DNA from: Bacteroidales bacterium
Lineage (GTDB): Bacteria; Bacteroidota; Bacteroidia; Bacteroidales; JAADJA01
Direction of reading: 5' to 3'
Assembly (NCBI GenBank): GCA_029933495.1
Contig: JAOZOC010000087.1
Span: forward strand, 1-9,918
Length of the DNA stretch: 9,918 nucleotides
Positions 1 to 5,991 of the stretch are shown piece after piece (position 1 is the stretch's first letter; every line of letters starts with the position of its first letter). The position numbers and the translations under genes were made by a program. The notes beneath the pieces are model-generated. The model did not search any database, had not been told where the DNA came from, and saw nothing but the letters and a program-made list of their open reading frames with translations.

Positions 1-142
1 CGTTATAACTGAATTCGTTAAAATTAAATGGTTCAAAAAAGAATAAAAAGCCACCAACAATAACGCTGATAAAAAATACAACTTTAGCATTGTGTTTTAA
101 ATCGTTGTTAAAAGGATACGCTTTTTTAAGAAATTTCAACAT
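1..142 (-). CDS. Probable LytTR-family membrane regulator, N-terminal fragment (runs off left edge)
   Basis: An ATG at 142 (minus strand) opens a frame that stays open for 47 codons to the window edge. It begins MLKFLKKAYPFNNDLKHNAK, followed by a hydrophobic stretch (about residues 21-36, VVFFISVIVGGFLFFF) and then EPFNFNEFSYN. From memory of the family, a short basic head with 'PYPFN-DDLKHN', a first membrane helix and an 'F-PF' exit is typical of Bacteroidota LytTR-domain proteins that carry an N-terminal multi-pass membrane region and a C-terminal LytTR DNA-binding domain. The DNA-binding part lies outside the window, so the family call rests on the N-terminus only. No strong TAnnTTTG element precedes it; the nearest approximation, at 159-166, has one mismatch (TACTATTG). 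Sure of the reading frame, moderately sure of the family. Confidence 0.6.
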   Translation of the reverse strand, partial: MLKFLKKAYPFNNDLKHNAKVVFFISVIVGGFLFFFEPFNFNEFSYN

Positions 143-280
143 ATTCACAATTTTGATGCAATAGTATAACAATTTATCTAAATAGTAACATATTTATTGG
201 TCTTTTCAATGGTTCTACTACCATTTTAGTGGGTAAATATTATTTTTCAGTCTATTTAAAATAACCTTATGGTAATGCGA

Positions 281-320
281 GAATGCTTCAATGCAAGAAT
301 GCTTGAATGTTTGAATTGTG
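281..320. repeat. Degenerate 8-bp tandem array, left arm
   Basis: The stretch reads as five successive 8-bp units: gaatgctt, caatgcaa, gaatgctt, gaatgttt, gaattgtg. The 8-bp period is not a multiple of three, which argues against a coding origin. The first 14 bp pair perfectly with 367-380. Confidence 0.6.
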
Positions 321-360
321 CAAAGTAATGACAATGTGCTATTTACAACTATGTTTTTTT

Positions 361-395
361 ATTCACGCATTGAAGCATTCAATCATCGAAGCATT
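361..395. repeat. Degenerate 8-bp tandem array, right arm (inverted)
   Basis: This is the inverted counterpart of 281-320. On the minus strand it reads aatgc, ttcgatga, ttgaatgc, ttcaatgc, gtgaat, with the same period and core word. The two arrays are separated by about 40 bp (321-360) ending in a run of seven T. That run sits in the loop, not after the stem, so it does not make a conventional terminator. Confidence 0.55.
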
Positions 396-462
396 ATAAT
401 AGTAATTGTTTTATAATGTTTTCTTGTTTTCCACTAAATTCGCAGTAGTACCATTAGGTATC

Positions 463-1674
463 TCAAACCTTCAACTGCTCCCCCTCCGATTTTGCAATTA
501 TTACTGCTCCGCAACTATCGCTCCATACATTGGTTGCTGTACGGAACATATCAAGAATTCTATCAACTGCAAGTATCAGTCCTATTCCTTCAAGGGGTAA
601 GCCTACTGCTGTTAAAATTACGGTTATCATAACCATGCCTGCCATTGGAATCCCTGCTGCACCGATGGATGCAAGTAATGCTGTTATGACAACTATTATC
701 TGTTGAAAGAAAGTTAAATCAACACCATAAGCCTGAGCAATAAAAATAGCAGCAACACATTCGTATAGTGCAGTTCCATCCATATTAATTGTTGCACCGA
801 GAGGAAGTGTGAAGCTGGTTATCTTATTTGAAACACCATCATTTTTCTCAACAGCAGTCATAGTTAATGGCAACGTTGCGCTTGATGAGGATGTGGAAAA
901 AGCTGTTAACAGAGGCGTTGAAACTGCTCTGAAATGTTTCAGCGGATTGACTCGTCCCAGAAACCGCGTTAATAATGGCAATGAAATAACAAAATGGACC
1001 AAAAGGGCAAGTATTACGGTCAGCATATATATTCCCATTCTTTGCACTAAAGCACCAAAATCGGATGAATTACTTACCTGTAAGGCAACTATCCCAAAAA
1101 CTCCATAAGGAGTAAATTTTATAATAAACATCGTAATCTTCATCATCACATCAAAGGATGCATTAAAGAAGTCGGTCATTGTTTTCCTTGGTTTGTTATC
1201 TGCTTTGGTTATAAAGAACCCGAAAAGAATTGAAAAGAATATTACCGACAACATACTGCCGGTTGAAAAGGCATCAAAAATATTGGTTGGAATAATATTC
1301 AGCAGGGTTTCACCAAGTGAGCGGCTTGAATCTGCAATTCCTTCAACCTCTTGCGAAAACCCAAGGTCAACACCAACACCTGGTTTCAGAACATTAACAA
1401 AAAACAGCCCTGTCAGAATGGCAATAATACTTGTCGTAACATAATAGCCCATTGTCTTCAATCCTAACCTGCCAAGATTTTCAGCGTTTCCGATATTAGC
1501 TACACCCGATATTATGGATGTAAGGATTAGCGGGACTATAACCATCCGGAGACCCCGAAGGAAAACGTCGCCCATCCAACTTATGTAATAAACATAGTCG
1601 GCGAAGTAAAGCCCGAATAAAACCCCGAGTACCAGTGCAATCAGGATTTGCCAGTGAAGTTGGATCTTTTTCAT
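463..1674 (-). CDS. Dicarboxylate/amino acid:cation symporter (DAACS/SDF family)
   Basis: A full-length 403-residue inner-membrane secondary transporter that uses a Na+ or H+ gradient to import an acidic substrate (glutamate, aspartate or a C4-dicarboxylate). Family landmarks are in order: hydrophobic N-terminal helices from residue 8; the serine-rich HP1 loop STSSSSAT (260-267); NMDGT in TM7 (297-301), which binds cation; the HP2 tip GAAGIP (338-343); and TM8 with D371, D375, R378, N382 and D386. R378 matches the arginine that pairs with the substrate side-chain carboxylate in GltPh-type carriers, so an acidic substrate is likely. The TM8 end reads NVWSD where many relatives have NVxGD. Which acid is carried cannot be decided. 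It appears monocistronic, divergent from yraN, with a -7 element at 1695-1702. The ATG at 1674 fits the family N-terminus. Confidence 0.93.
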   Translation of the reverse strand: MKKIQLHWQILIALVLGVLFGLYFADYVYYISWMGDVFLRGLRMVIVPLILTSIISGVANIGNAENLGRLGLKTMGYYVTTSIIAILTGLFFVNVLKPGVGVDLGFSQEVEGIADSSRSLGETLLNIIPTNIFDAFSTGSMLSVIFFSILFGFFITKADNKPRKTMTDFFNASFDVMMKITMFIIKFTPYGVFGIVALQVSNSSDFGALVQRMGIYMLTVILALLVHFVISLPLLTRFLGRVNPLKHFRAVSTPLLTAFSTSSSSATLPLTMTAVEKNDGVSNKITSFTLPLGATINMDGTALYECVAAIFIAQAYGVDLTFFQQIIVVITALLASIGAAGIPMAGMVMITVILTAVGLPLEGIGLILAVDRILDMFRTATNVWSDSCGAVIIAKSEGEQLKV

Positions 1675-1694
1675 CAGTTAGAATTTTTCGGTGT

Positions 1695-1702
1695 CAAAAA
1701 TA
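1695..1702 (-). promoter_or_regulatory. Candidate -7 promoter element for the symporter gene
   Basis: On the minus strand this is TATTTTTG, matching the Bacteroidota TAnnTTTG consensus, and it lies 20 nt before the symporter ATG. A TTG lies 18 nt upstream of it, a weak -33 box. A 6-bp inverted pair (ccgata 1712-1717 / tatcgg 1730-1735) overlaps the upstream part and could be an operator; that is inference only. Confidence 0.5.
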
Positions 1703-1916
1703 TAAAATAAACCGATACCACAATAAGAATATCGGAATGGGCCGGTTCATTTGGAGCCAAAAATGGCACTTTGCATTTTATTTACAGAAATTCCTTTGTT
1801 GCTATTTTTAAGTTAAAAAAGTACCTTTTTCTGAAATAAAAAAATAGTTGCAAATCTCTTAATTTGTTACTCCCCATAAGCAAACAACAGTCTTCAGGAA
1901 ACTTGACATAATTTAC

Positions 1917-1924
1917 TATCTTTG
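1917..1924 (+). promoter_or_regulatory. Candidate -7 promoter element for yraN
   Basis: TATCTTTG matches TAnnTTTG exactly and lies 30 nt before the ATG at 1955. No good TTTG sits at the expected -33 distance. It helps decide the gene start: the in-frame TTG at 1922 lies inside this element, so translation from there would not be possible from this promoter. Confidence 0.6.
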
Positions 1925-1954
1925 CCGATACCAGATTATTCAAATTACCTTTCA

Positions 1955-2323
1955 ATGGCTAAACACAACATTCTCGGGAAAAAAGGTGAAGATATTGCTT
2001 CAAGATTTCTTATGATCAAAGGTTATCGTATTATTGAGCGCAACTGGCGTACAGGAAGGGACGAAATTGATATTATAGCTTATGATGACAAAACTCTTGT
2101 AATAGTTGAAGTTAAAACCCGTAGTACTGACTTTTTCGGAGAACCAGAAGAAGCTGTGACCGAGCGAAAAGAAAAATTTCTTGTCAGGGCTGCCGACAAA
2201 TATGTCAATCAAAAAGAGATAGACTCAGAAATCAGATTTGATATAATCTCAATAATTATTGAGCAGGGTATGGAAACTATCAAACATATTAAAGATGCCT
2301 TTTACCCAACTATTTACGAATGA
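1955..2323 (+). CDS. yraN: YraN/UPF0102 family PD-(D/E)XK-fold protein
   Basis: A 122-residue cytoplasmic protein of the UPF0102 family, a compact nuclease-fold protein of uncertain role, often linked to DNA metabolism or recombination by neighbourhood. It starts MAKHNILGKKGEDIA; the family's GxxGE head (E12) is followed by GRDEIDI (34-40, D39) and the VEVKTR core (51-56, E52 and K54), which together give the E...D...ExK catalytic constellation. RFDII (94-98) closes the domain. Length is normal for the family. An upstream extension to a TTG at 1922 was refused because that codon lies in the promoter -7 element and adds residues relatives lack. The last 10 bp overlap the 3' end of the convergent Usp gene. 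It has no operon partner on its strand, so context adds nothing about function. Confidence 0.88.
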   Translation: MAKHNILGKKGEDIASRFLMIKGYRIIERNWRTGRDEIDIIAYDDKTLVIVEVKTRSTDFFGEPEEAVTERKEKFLVRAADKYVNQKEIDSEIRFDIISIIIEQGMETIKHIKDAFYPTIYE

Positions 2324-3432
2324 AACACAAGCAATGGAATACTTGAATGAAACAACATCTGACGTGCCAGGCTCGGATTAAAAAGTCTCTCAATCATTCC
2401 TCTTTTATATGTTGTAAGTGCCAACAGGTTGATTCCCGCATCTTCAACATACTCATCCAATCCTGCAAGGACATCATTGTGCTCATCAATATAAAATGTC
2501 ATTTTCAGCTCCTCATTCTCCCCGGCAAAAAACCTTTTCAATTCATCCATTTTGGCTTTAACCAAAGGCTCATCAGGATTCTCGGCAATATGGACAACGT
2601 GAACTTTCATCTCAAACGGCTTCACATACGATAGTAACATGCGGATTGATTTATAATCCGAATCACTGAAATTTGTTGCATAAAGTACATTCCCACCGTA
2701 TTTCACTCCAGTATATTTTGATTTTCCGGGAACAGCGAGAACAGGAATTGTAGCTTTTCGAATAACCCTTTTTGTTACACTTCCGATTATATCACTAATT
2801 TTGCCTCCCATACCGCTCGATCCAATCACTATCATTCCAGGCTTATACTCCTTGCAATAGTCAAGTATAGCGTCGTCTGGAACTCCCCTATCAAGTTCAT
2901 AGGTTATTTTTACTGGTGTAAGACCTTCCTTTTCAATATGGCTTTTCAAATCTTTTATCAACTCTTTTATCTGCTTTCTTGCCTCATTTTCAAGATTAAA
3001 CACCAGCCTTTCAAGCCCTATTTGGTAAGAATAGGTTTCGTCATAAGGCTCAGCAGTCATTACCGGGTTGAAATAGGCATATAACAACTTTACTTCAGCC
3101 TTCAGTTTCTGTGCCATTCCGATAGCGTAGTAACATGCATTTATTGATGTCTCAGAAAAATCAACAGGAACCAGTATCCGCCTGACGCTTTTTAATCTTT
3201 CAAGTGACTTTTGCTTCCCTGTACCGAAAGCATCTTTCATCTCGTCAACAATACGAAGGGCTTTTTCAGCATCTTTTTCTGCAACCCTGACCTCCACGCC
3301 AGCAGCTACATCTGCCTGAATAAGATTTTTGTTCGAAAGAAAACAGCCTATTCCTTCACTTTCGAGCATGCTATGTATGAGTAAAGCTCTTGAGTATGTT
3401 AATGTTGCAATTGTTATGATACTATTTTTCAT
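2314..3432 (-). CDS. DUF2007-like segment fused to tandem universal stress (Usp) domains
   Basis: A 372-residue cytoplasmic protein. Residues 3-68 resemble the short DUF2007 'putative signal transducing' module: a strand, then a helix with LLIHSMLESEGI (17-28), then VEVRVAEKDAEKAL (46-59). Residues 84-236 form a canonical Usp domain starting RRILVPVDFSE, with the ATP-binding signature G-x2-G-x9-G-S at G204, G207, G217 and S218, followed by PVLAVPG. Residues 246-371 form a second Usp domain (VLYATNFSDSD at 249-259, ending PLLVFH) that has lost the glycine signature, showing TTYKRGMIERLFNP instead. One half therefore probably binds ATP and the other is structural. Inferred role: stress or energy sensing; partners unknown. 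It lies 44 nt downstream of the HsdR-N-like gene and may be co-transcribed, although a near-match -7 box (TACTTTTA, 3464-3471 minus) could serve it alone. Confidence 0.85.
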   Translation of the reverse strand: MKNSIITIATLTYSRALLIHSMLESEGIGCFLSNKNLIQADVAAGVEVRVAEKDAEKALRIVDEMKDAFGTGKQKSLERLKSVRRILVPVDFSETSINACYYAIGMAQKLKAEVKLLYAYFNPVMTAEPYDETYSYQIGLERLVFNLENEARKQIKELIKDLKSHIEKEGLTPVKITYELDRGVPDDAILDYCKEYKPGMIVIGSSGMGGKISDIIGSVTKRVIRKATIPVLAVPGKSKYTGVKYGGNVLYATNFSDSDYKSIRMLLSYVKPFEMKVHVVHIAENPDEPLVKAKMDELKRFFAGENEELKMTFYIDEHNDVLAGLDEYVEDAGINLLALTTYKRGMIERLFNPSLARQMLFHSSIPLLVFHS

Positions 3433-3476
3433 TGTTCTGACTTTTATTGATATTTGAAGTTTATAAAAGTACTAAA

Positions 3477-3941
3477 TTATTTGATATTTGTCAATAAATT
3501 TTTATAACCGGGTATCTCTTCTAAATATTTAATAGAGTTATTTTCATAATCAAGATAGCAACAATAGTGATTAAGTCCATTAGTTACAATCAAATATTTA
3601 ACCTTCAGAGCCATATTATACCTTGCAATCTGATCGAATACTTTCTGACTAATTGTAACTTCCGGAGCTTTGCATTCAACAATTAAAACCGGTTTAGCCA
3701 AATTACTGTAAACCACAATGTCGGTGCGTTTAATGCGATTATAAAGTTTTAAACCAGCCTCAACAGCAATTAAAGAAGCAGGATAGTCCTTTTCATTAAC
3801 CAGATACATCAGAAAACTCTGTCTTACCCACTCTTCGGGAGTAAGAGATACAAATTTCTTCCTGAATGCATCAAAAATCTCAAGCTTTTGCTCACTCTTT
3901 CTTATTCTGAAATCGTATTCTGGTAAATTGAGTTTTTCCAT
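3477..3941 (-). CDS. Orphan type I restriction HsdR N-terminal-domain-like protein (PD-(D/E)XK)
   Basis: A 154-residue protein matching the stand-alone 'HsdR_N_2' family that is common in Bacteroidota genomes. Visible landmarks: PEYDFRIR near the N-terminus, FVSLTPEEWVRQ (30-41), SLIAVE (56-61, E61), KRTDIVVY (71-78, D74), LIVECKAP (86-93, E89 and K91) and FDQIARYN (102-109, Q104). E61, D74, E89-x-K91 and QxxxY form a complete nuclease-type active site. No HsdM or HsdS gene and no helicase motor is present, so this is not a restriction system here; the family is conserved as a single gene and its function is unknown. The next gene downstream is the Usp protein (44 nt gap); upstream it diverges from the DUF177 operon. 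A -7 element lies only 4 nt before the ATG, so the transcript may be leaderless. Confidence 0.85.
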   Translation of the reverse strand: MEKLNLPEYDFRIRKSEQKLEIFDAFRKKFVSLTPEEWVRQSFLMYLVNEKDYPASLIAVEAGLKLYNRIKRTDIVVYSNLAKPVLIVECKAPEVTISQKVFDQIARYNMALKVKYLIVTNGLNHYCCYLDYENNSIKYLEEIPGYKNLLTNIK

Positions 3942-3945
3942 ATTT

Positions 3946-3953
3946 CAAAAATA
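3946..3953 (-). promoter_or_regulatory. Candidate -7 element almost touching the HsdR-N-like start codon
   Basis: On the minus strand this reads TATTTTTG, an exact TAnnTTTG match, separated from the ATG at 3941 by 4 nt. Transcription from it would start at or next to the start codon. No convincing TTTG lies at the -33 distance, so a chance match in A/T-rich DNA is possible. Confidence 0.4.
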
Positions 3954-3996
3954 GAAATAATACAATTACACAGCCTTGTAAAAAATTATTATTTTA

Positions 3997-4015
3997 TTGA
4001 TTGTTTGTTAATCAA
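3997..4015. promoter_or_regulatory. Inverted repeat over the -33 box of the DUF177-rpmF-fabH promoter
   Basis: ttgatt (3997-4002) and aatcaa (4010-4015) are perfect 6-bp inverted copies around a 7-nt spacer that contains the TTTG -33 box (4004-4007). A protein bound here would block the promoter, so it is a candidate operator. It may also be chance, because the region is A/T-rich. Confidence 0.3.
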
Positions 4016-4034
4016 AATATTATTCCTACTTTTG
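4004..4034 (+). promoter_or_regulatory. Bacteroidota-type promoter for DUF177-rpmF-fabH
   Basis: TTTG (4004-4007) and TACTTTTG (4027-4034) match the -33 and -7 elements with a 19-nt gap, the expected spacing. Transcription would start around 4040, leaving a leader of about 50 nt. This is one of the two best promoters in the window. Confidence 0.75.
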
Positions 4035-4093
4035 CACCCCAAATTTTAAAGCCCGGGTTTTATTGATTGGATTTTAATTTAAAGTACCTGTAA

Positions 4094-4612
4094 TTGAAGA
4101 CGTTGAAAGATTTTTTTATCCCTTTTAAGGGGCTAAGTATCGGGATTCATAAGTACACTTTTGACATAAACGATAAGTTCTTTGAAGAAATTGAATATTC
4201 TGAGTTCAGCAAAGGCAACTTAATTGCAGGCCTTAGCCTTGAAAAACAAGAAAGAATGATCATCCTTCATTTTTCAATAAAGGGAAATGTTGTTGTACAG
4301 TGCGACCGGTGTCTTGAAGATTTGGACTATCCCGTTGACATTGATGAAACTCTTTATGTAAAATTTGGGGAAAACAAGGATGAAGAGACGGATGAAATAC
4401 TTATTATTTCCGGCTCGGAATATCAGCTTGACATAAGCAAGCTAATTAATGAATACATCACACTTGCAATGCCGATCAGGCATGTGCATGAAGATGATGA
4501 GAACGGAGTTAGCTTATGCAATGTTGAGGCACTTAAAAAGCTTGAAGAACATAGCGAAAAGCATAAAATTGATCCCAGATGGGAAAAACTGAAAAATATA
4601 AAATTAGATTAA
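4094..4612 (+). CDS. DUF177/YceD family protein, probable 23S rRNA or 50S accumulation factor
   Basis: A 172-residue protein of the DUF177 (YceD) family, encoded next to rpmF in many bacteria and, in the studied cases, needed for normal 23S rRNA accumulation. Family marks: VQCDRCLEDLDYPV (68-81) with the CxxC pair C70/C73, the MPIRHVHEDD region (126-135), C142, and the C-terminal DPRWEKLKN (160-168). The cysteines and histidines suggest a metal or structural site. The start is a TTG at 4094: an in-frame TAA (4091-4093) immediately precedes it and the first in-frame ATG lies far inside the domain; a second TTG at 4103 is the only near alternative. It is the first gene of a three-gene unit; rpmF follows after 20 nt. 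Confidence 0.85.
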   Translation: MKTLKDFFIPFKGLSIGIHKYTFDINDKFFEEIEYSEFSKGNLIAGLSLEKQERMIILHFSIKGNVVVQCDRCLEDLDYPVDIDETLYVKFGENKDEETDEILIISGSEYQLDISKLINEYITLAMPIRHVHEDDENGVSLCNVEALKKLEEHSEKHKIDPRWEKLKNIKLD

Positions 4613-4632
4613 TAATATAAATACAAATTAAA

Positions 4633-4824
4633 ATGGCACATCCTAAAAGAAAAATATCAAAGCAAAGAAGAGACAAAAGGAGAACCCATTACAAAGCAAC
4701 CGCTCCAACACTTGCTACTTGCCAGACAACTGGTGAGGTTCACCAATATCACAGAGGATATTTTGTTGATGGCGACCTCTATTATAAAGGTAAGCTTGTG
4801 TACTCAAAGGTAGTAGCTGAGTAA
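4633..4824 (+). CDS. rpmF: 50S ribosomal protein L32, zinc-free form
   Basis: A 63-residue L32 with the family-defining basic head MAHPKRKISKQRRDKRRTHY, then TAPTLATCQTTGEVHQYHRG (residues 23-42). The zinc-binding form of L32 has two CxxC pairs. Here only C30 survives: its partner position is threonine, and the second pair is replaced around residues 45-50. The protein should therefore fold without zinc, as in Flavobacteria-type L32 proteins. It sits 20 nt after the DUF177 gene and 38 nt before fabH, with no separate promoter seen, so it is presumably read from the promoter at 4004-4034. Confidence 0.95.
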   Translation: MAHPKRKISKQRRDKRRTHYKATAPTLATCQTTGEVHQYHRGYFVDGDLYYKGKLVYSKVVAE

Positions 4825-4862
4825 TCTGGGATAAATTCCTCTTATGTATAGCTTTTCAATCT

Positions 4863-5864
4863 ATGTCAAGTATTAAAGCAGCGATCACTGGAATCCAGGC
4901 GTATAGTCCCGACTATATTCTCACAAATAATGAGCTTGCCACTTTAGTCGATACAACCGATGAATGGATAACCACAAGAACCGGTATAAAGGAAAGACAT
5001 ATTTTAAAAGGTGAAGGACTTGGCACTTCCGATATGGCTGTTGAAGCCGTTAAGGGACTGCTTAAAAAGACAAACACTTCTCCTGATGAAATTGATTTGG
5101 TTATTTGTGCGACTGTAACACCGGATATGGTTTATCCGGCTACTGCAAATATTATTAGTGATAAAGTCGGAATAAAAAATGCTTTCAGTTTTGATGTAAA
5201 TGCAGCATGTTCCGGATTTATTTATGCACTTGATGTTGCATCAAAATATATTGAATCAGGAGGTTATAAGAAGGTACTGGTAATAGGTGGCGATAAGATG
5301 TCATCTGTGGTGGATTATACTGACAGGACAACCTGCATTATCTTTGGTGATGCTGCCGGTGCAGTTATGCTGGAACCCTCCCAAGATGGTAATGGTATTC
5401 AGGATTCCATTTTAAAGGTTGACGGTTCGGGAAGAGTTCACTTGCATCAGAAAGCCGGTGGTTCTGTTAAACCGGCATCAATGGAGACAGTTGCTAATCG
5501 TGAACATTTTGTTTACCAGGAAGGTCAGGCGGTATTTAAGTTTGCCGTTACGAATATGGCCGATGTTGCTGTTGAAATAATGGAGAAAAATAATCTCGAA
5601 TCAAAAGATATAGCCTGGCTTGTTCCCCATCAGGCAAACCTCCGTATTATCGAAGCCACTGCACGCAGAATGGGCCTTGAAAAAGAGAAGGTGATGATAA
5701 ATATTCAAAAGTACGGTAACACCACCAACGGGACGATTCCGATGTGCCTGTACGAATGGGAGGACCAGTTGAAAAAAGGAGACAATATCATTCTTTCTGC
5801 CTTCGGTGGCGGTTTCACGTGGGGCTCAATCTATCTTAAATGGGCTTACGACGGGAAGAAATAG
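4863..5864 (+). CDS. fabH: Beta-ketoacyl-ACP synthase III
   Basis: A full-length 333-residue enzyme that condenses an acyl-CoA (usually acetyl-CoA) with malonyl-ACP to begin each fatty acid chain in the cytoplasm. The Cys-His-Asn triad is complete: C116 in DVNAACSGF (111-119), H256 in VPHQANLRI (254-262) and N286 in YGNTTNGTIP (284-293). Other family marks are DEWITTRTGI near residue 33, FGDAAGAVML (161-170) and the terminal AFGGGFTWGS (313-322). It closes the DUF177-rpmF cluster. In the E. coli order plsX lies between rpmF and fabH; here there are only 38 nt between them. Bacteroidota FabH proteins often accept branched primers, but the sequence alone does not settle that. Confidence 0.96.
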   Translation: MSSIKAAITGIQAYSPDYILTNNELATLVDTTDEWITTRTGIKERHILKGEGLGTSDMAVEAVKGLLKKTNTSPDEIDLVICATVTPDMVYPATANIISDKVGIKNAFSFDVNAACSGFIYALDVASKYIESGGYKKVLVIGGDKMSSVVDYTDRTTCIIFGDAAGAVMLEPSQDGNGIQDSILKVDGSGRVHLHQKAGGSVKPASMETVANREHFVYQEGQAVFKFAVTNMADVAVEIMEKNNLESKDIAWLVPHQANLRIIEATARRMGLEKEKVMINIQKYGNTTNGTIPMCLYEWEDQLKKGDNIILSAFGGGFTWGSIYLKWAYDGKK

Positions 5865-5949
5865 ATACATTACTAAAATTTAACAACCAAAATCACAATA
5901 TCATAAAATACCAGTTAAAAACTTTTATTATTGTTTTGAAGAAAAATAG

Positions 5950-5957
5950 TATTTTTG
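5950..5957 (+). promoter_or_regulatory. Candidate -7 element for the flavodoxin gene
   Basis: TATTTTTG matches TAnnTTTG exactly, 34 nt before the flavodoxin ATG. The -33 side is weak: TTTG at 5935-5938 is too close (11 nt) and the ATTG at 5930-5933 gives a 16-nt gap. I saw no terminator in 5865-5949 after fabH. Confidence 0.5.
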
Positions 5958-5991
5958 TGCTCTGATATTAACTTAATAAAGTTTCATTATA

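Larger units (their letters stand above)
208..455. repeat. Imperfect palindromic element of about 250 bp in the gap left of the symporter gene
   Basis: Two 25-nt arms, 208-232 and 431-455, are reverse complements at 21 of 25 positions. The mismatches are at arm positions 9, 11, 13 and 19 of the right arm. Inside them lies a second inverted pair, a perfect 14-bp match (gaatgcttcaatgc at 281-294 against gcattgaagcattc at 367-380). Both pairs share nearly the same centre (331.5 and 330.5), which suggests one folded element and not two chance repeats. The left arm also contains its own small hairpin (aatggt 208-213 / accatt 220-225). No target-site duplication is evident and no gene lies inside. 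It could be a small non-autonomous mobile element (MITE-like), a REP-like intergenic palindrome, or an RNA structure at the 3' end of the symporter transcript. Confidence 0.6.

Noticed and set aside
281..395. CRISPR-like array
   Set aside because: The units are 8 bp, degenerate, contiguous and inverted across a centre; there are no spacers of constant length and no cas genes.
406..600. Plus-strand open frame of 64 codons at the symporter 3' end
   Set aside because: Half of it is antisense to the symporter and the rest covers the right arm of the palindromic element; no promoter or family resemblance.
809..1444. Plus-strand open frames inside the symporter gene (809-1108 and 1193-1444)
   Set aside because: They lie antisense to a full-length, well-conserved transporter and have no recognisable product.
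1922..1954. Upstream TTG start extending yraN by 11 codons
   Set aside because: The TTG is the last three bases of the TATCTTTG promoter element, so a transcript from that promoter would not contain it; the ATG at 1955 fits the family's N-terminus.
2318..2353. Direct repeat gaatgaaac (2318-2326 and 2345-2353)
   Set aside because: Both copies encode the Phe-His-Ser found twice near the end of the Usp protein; short coding repetition explains them.
3477..3941. Type I restriction-modification system
   Set aside because: Only an N-terminal nuclease-like domain is present; there is no helicase motor, HsdM or HsdS, and the neighbours are housekeeping genes.
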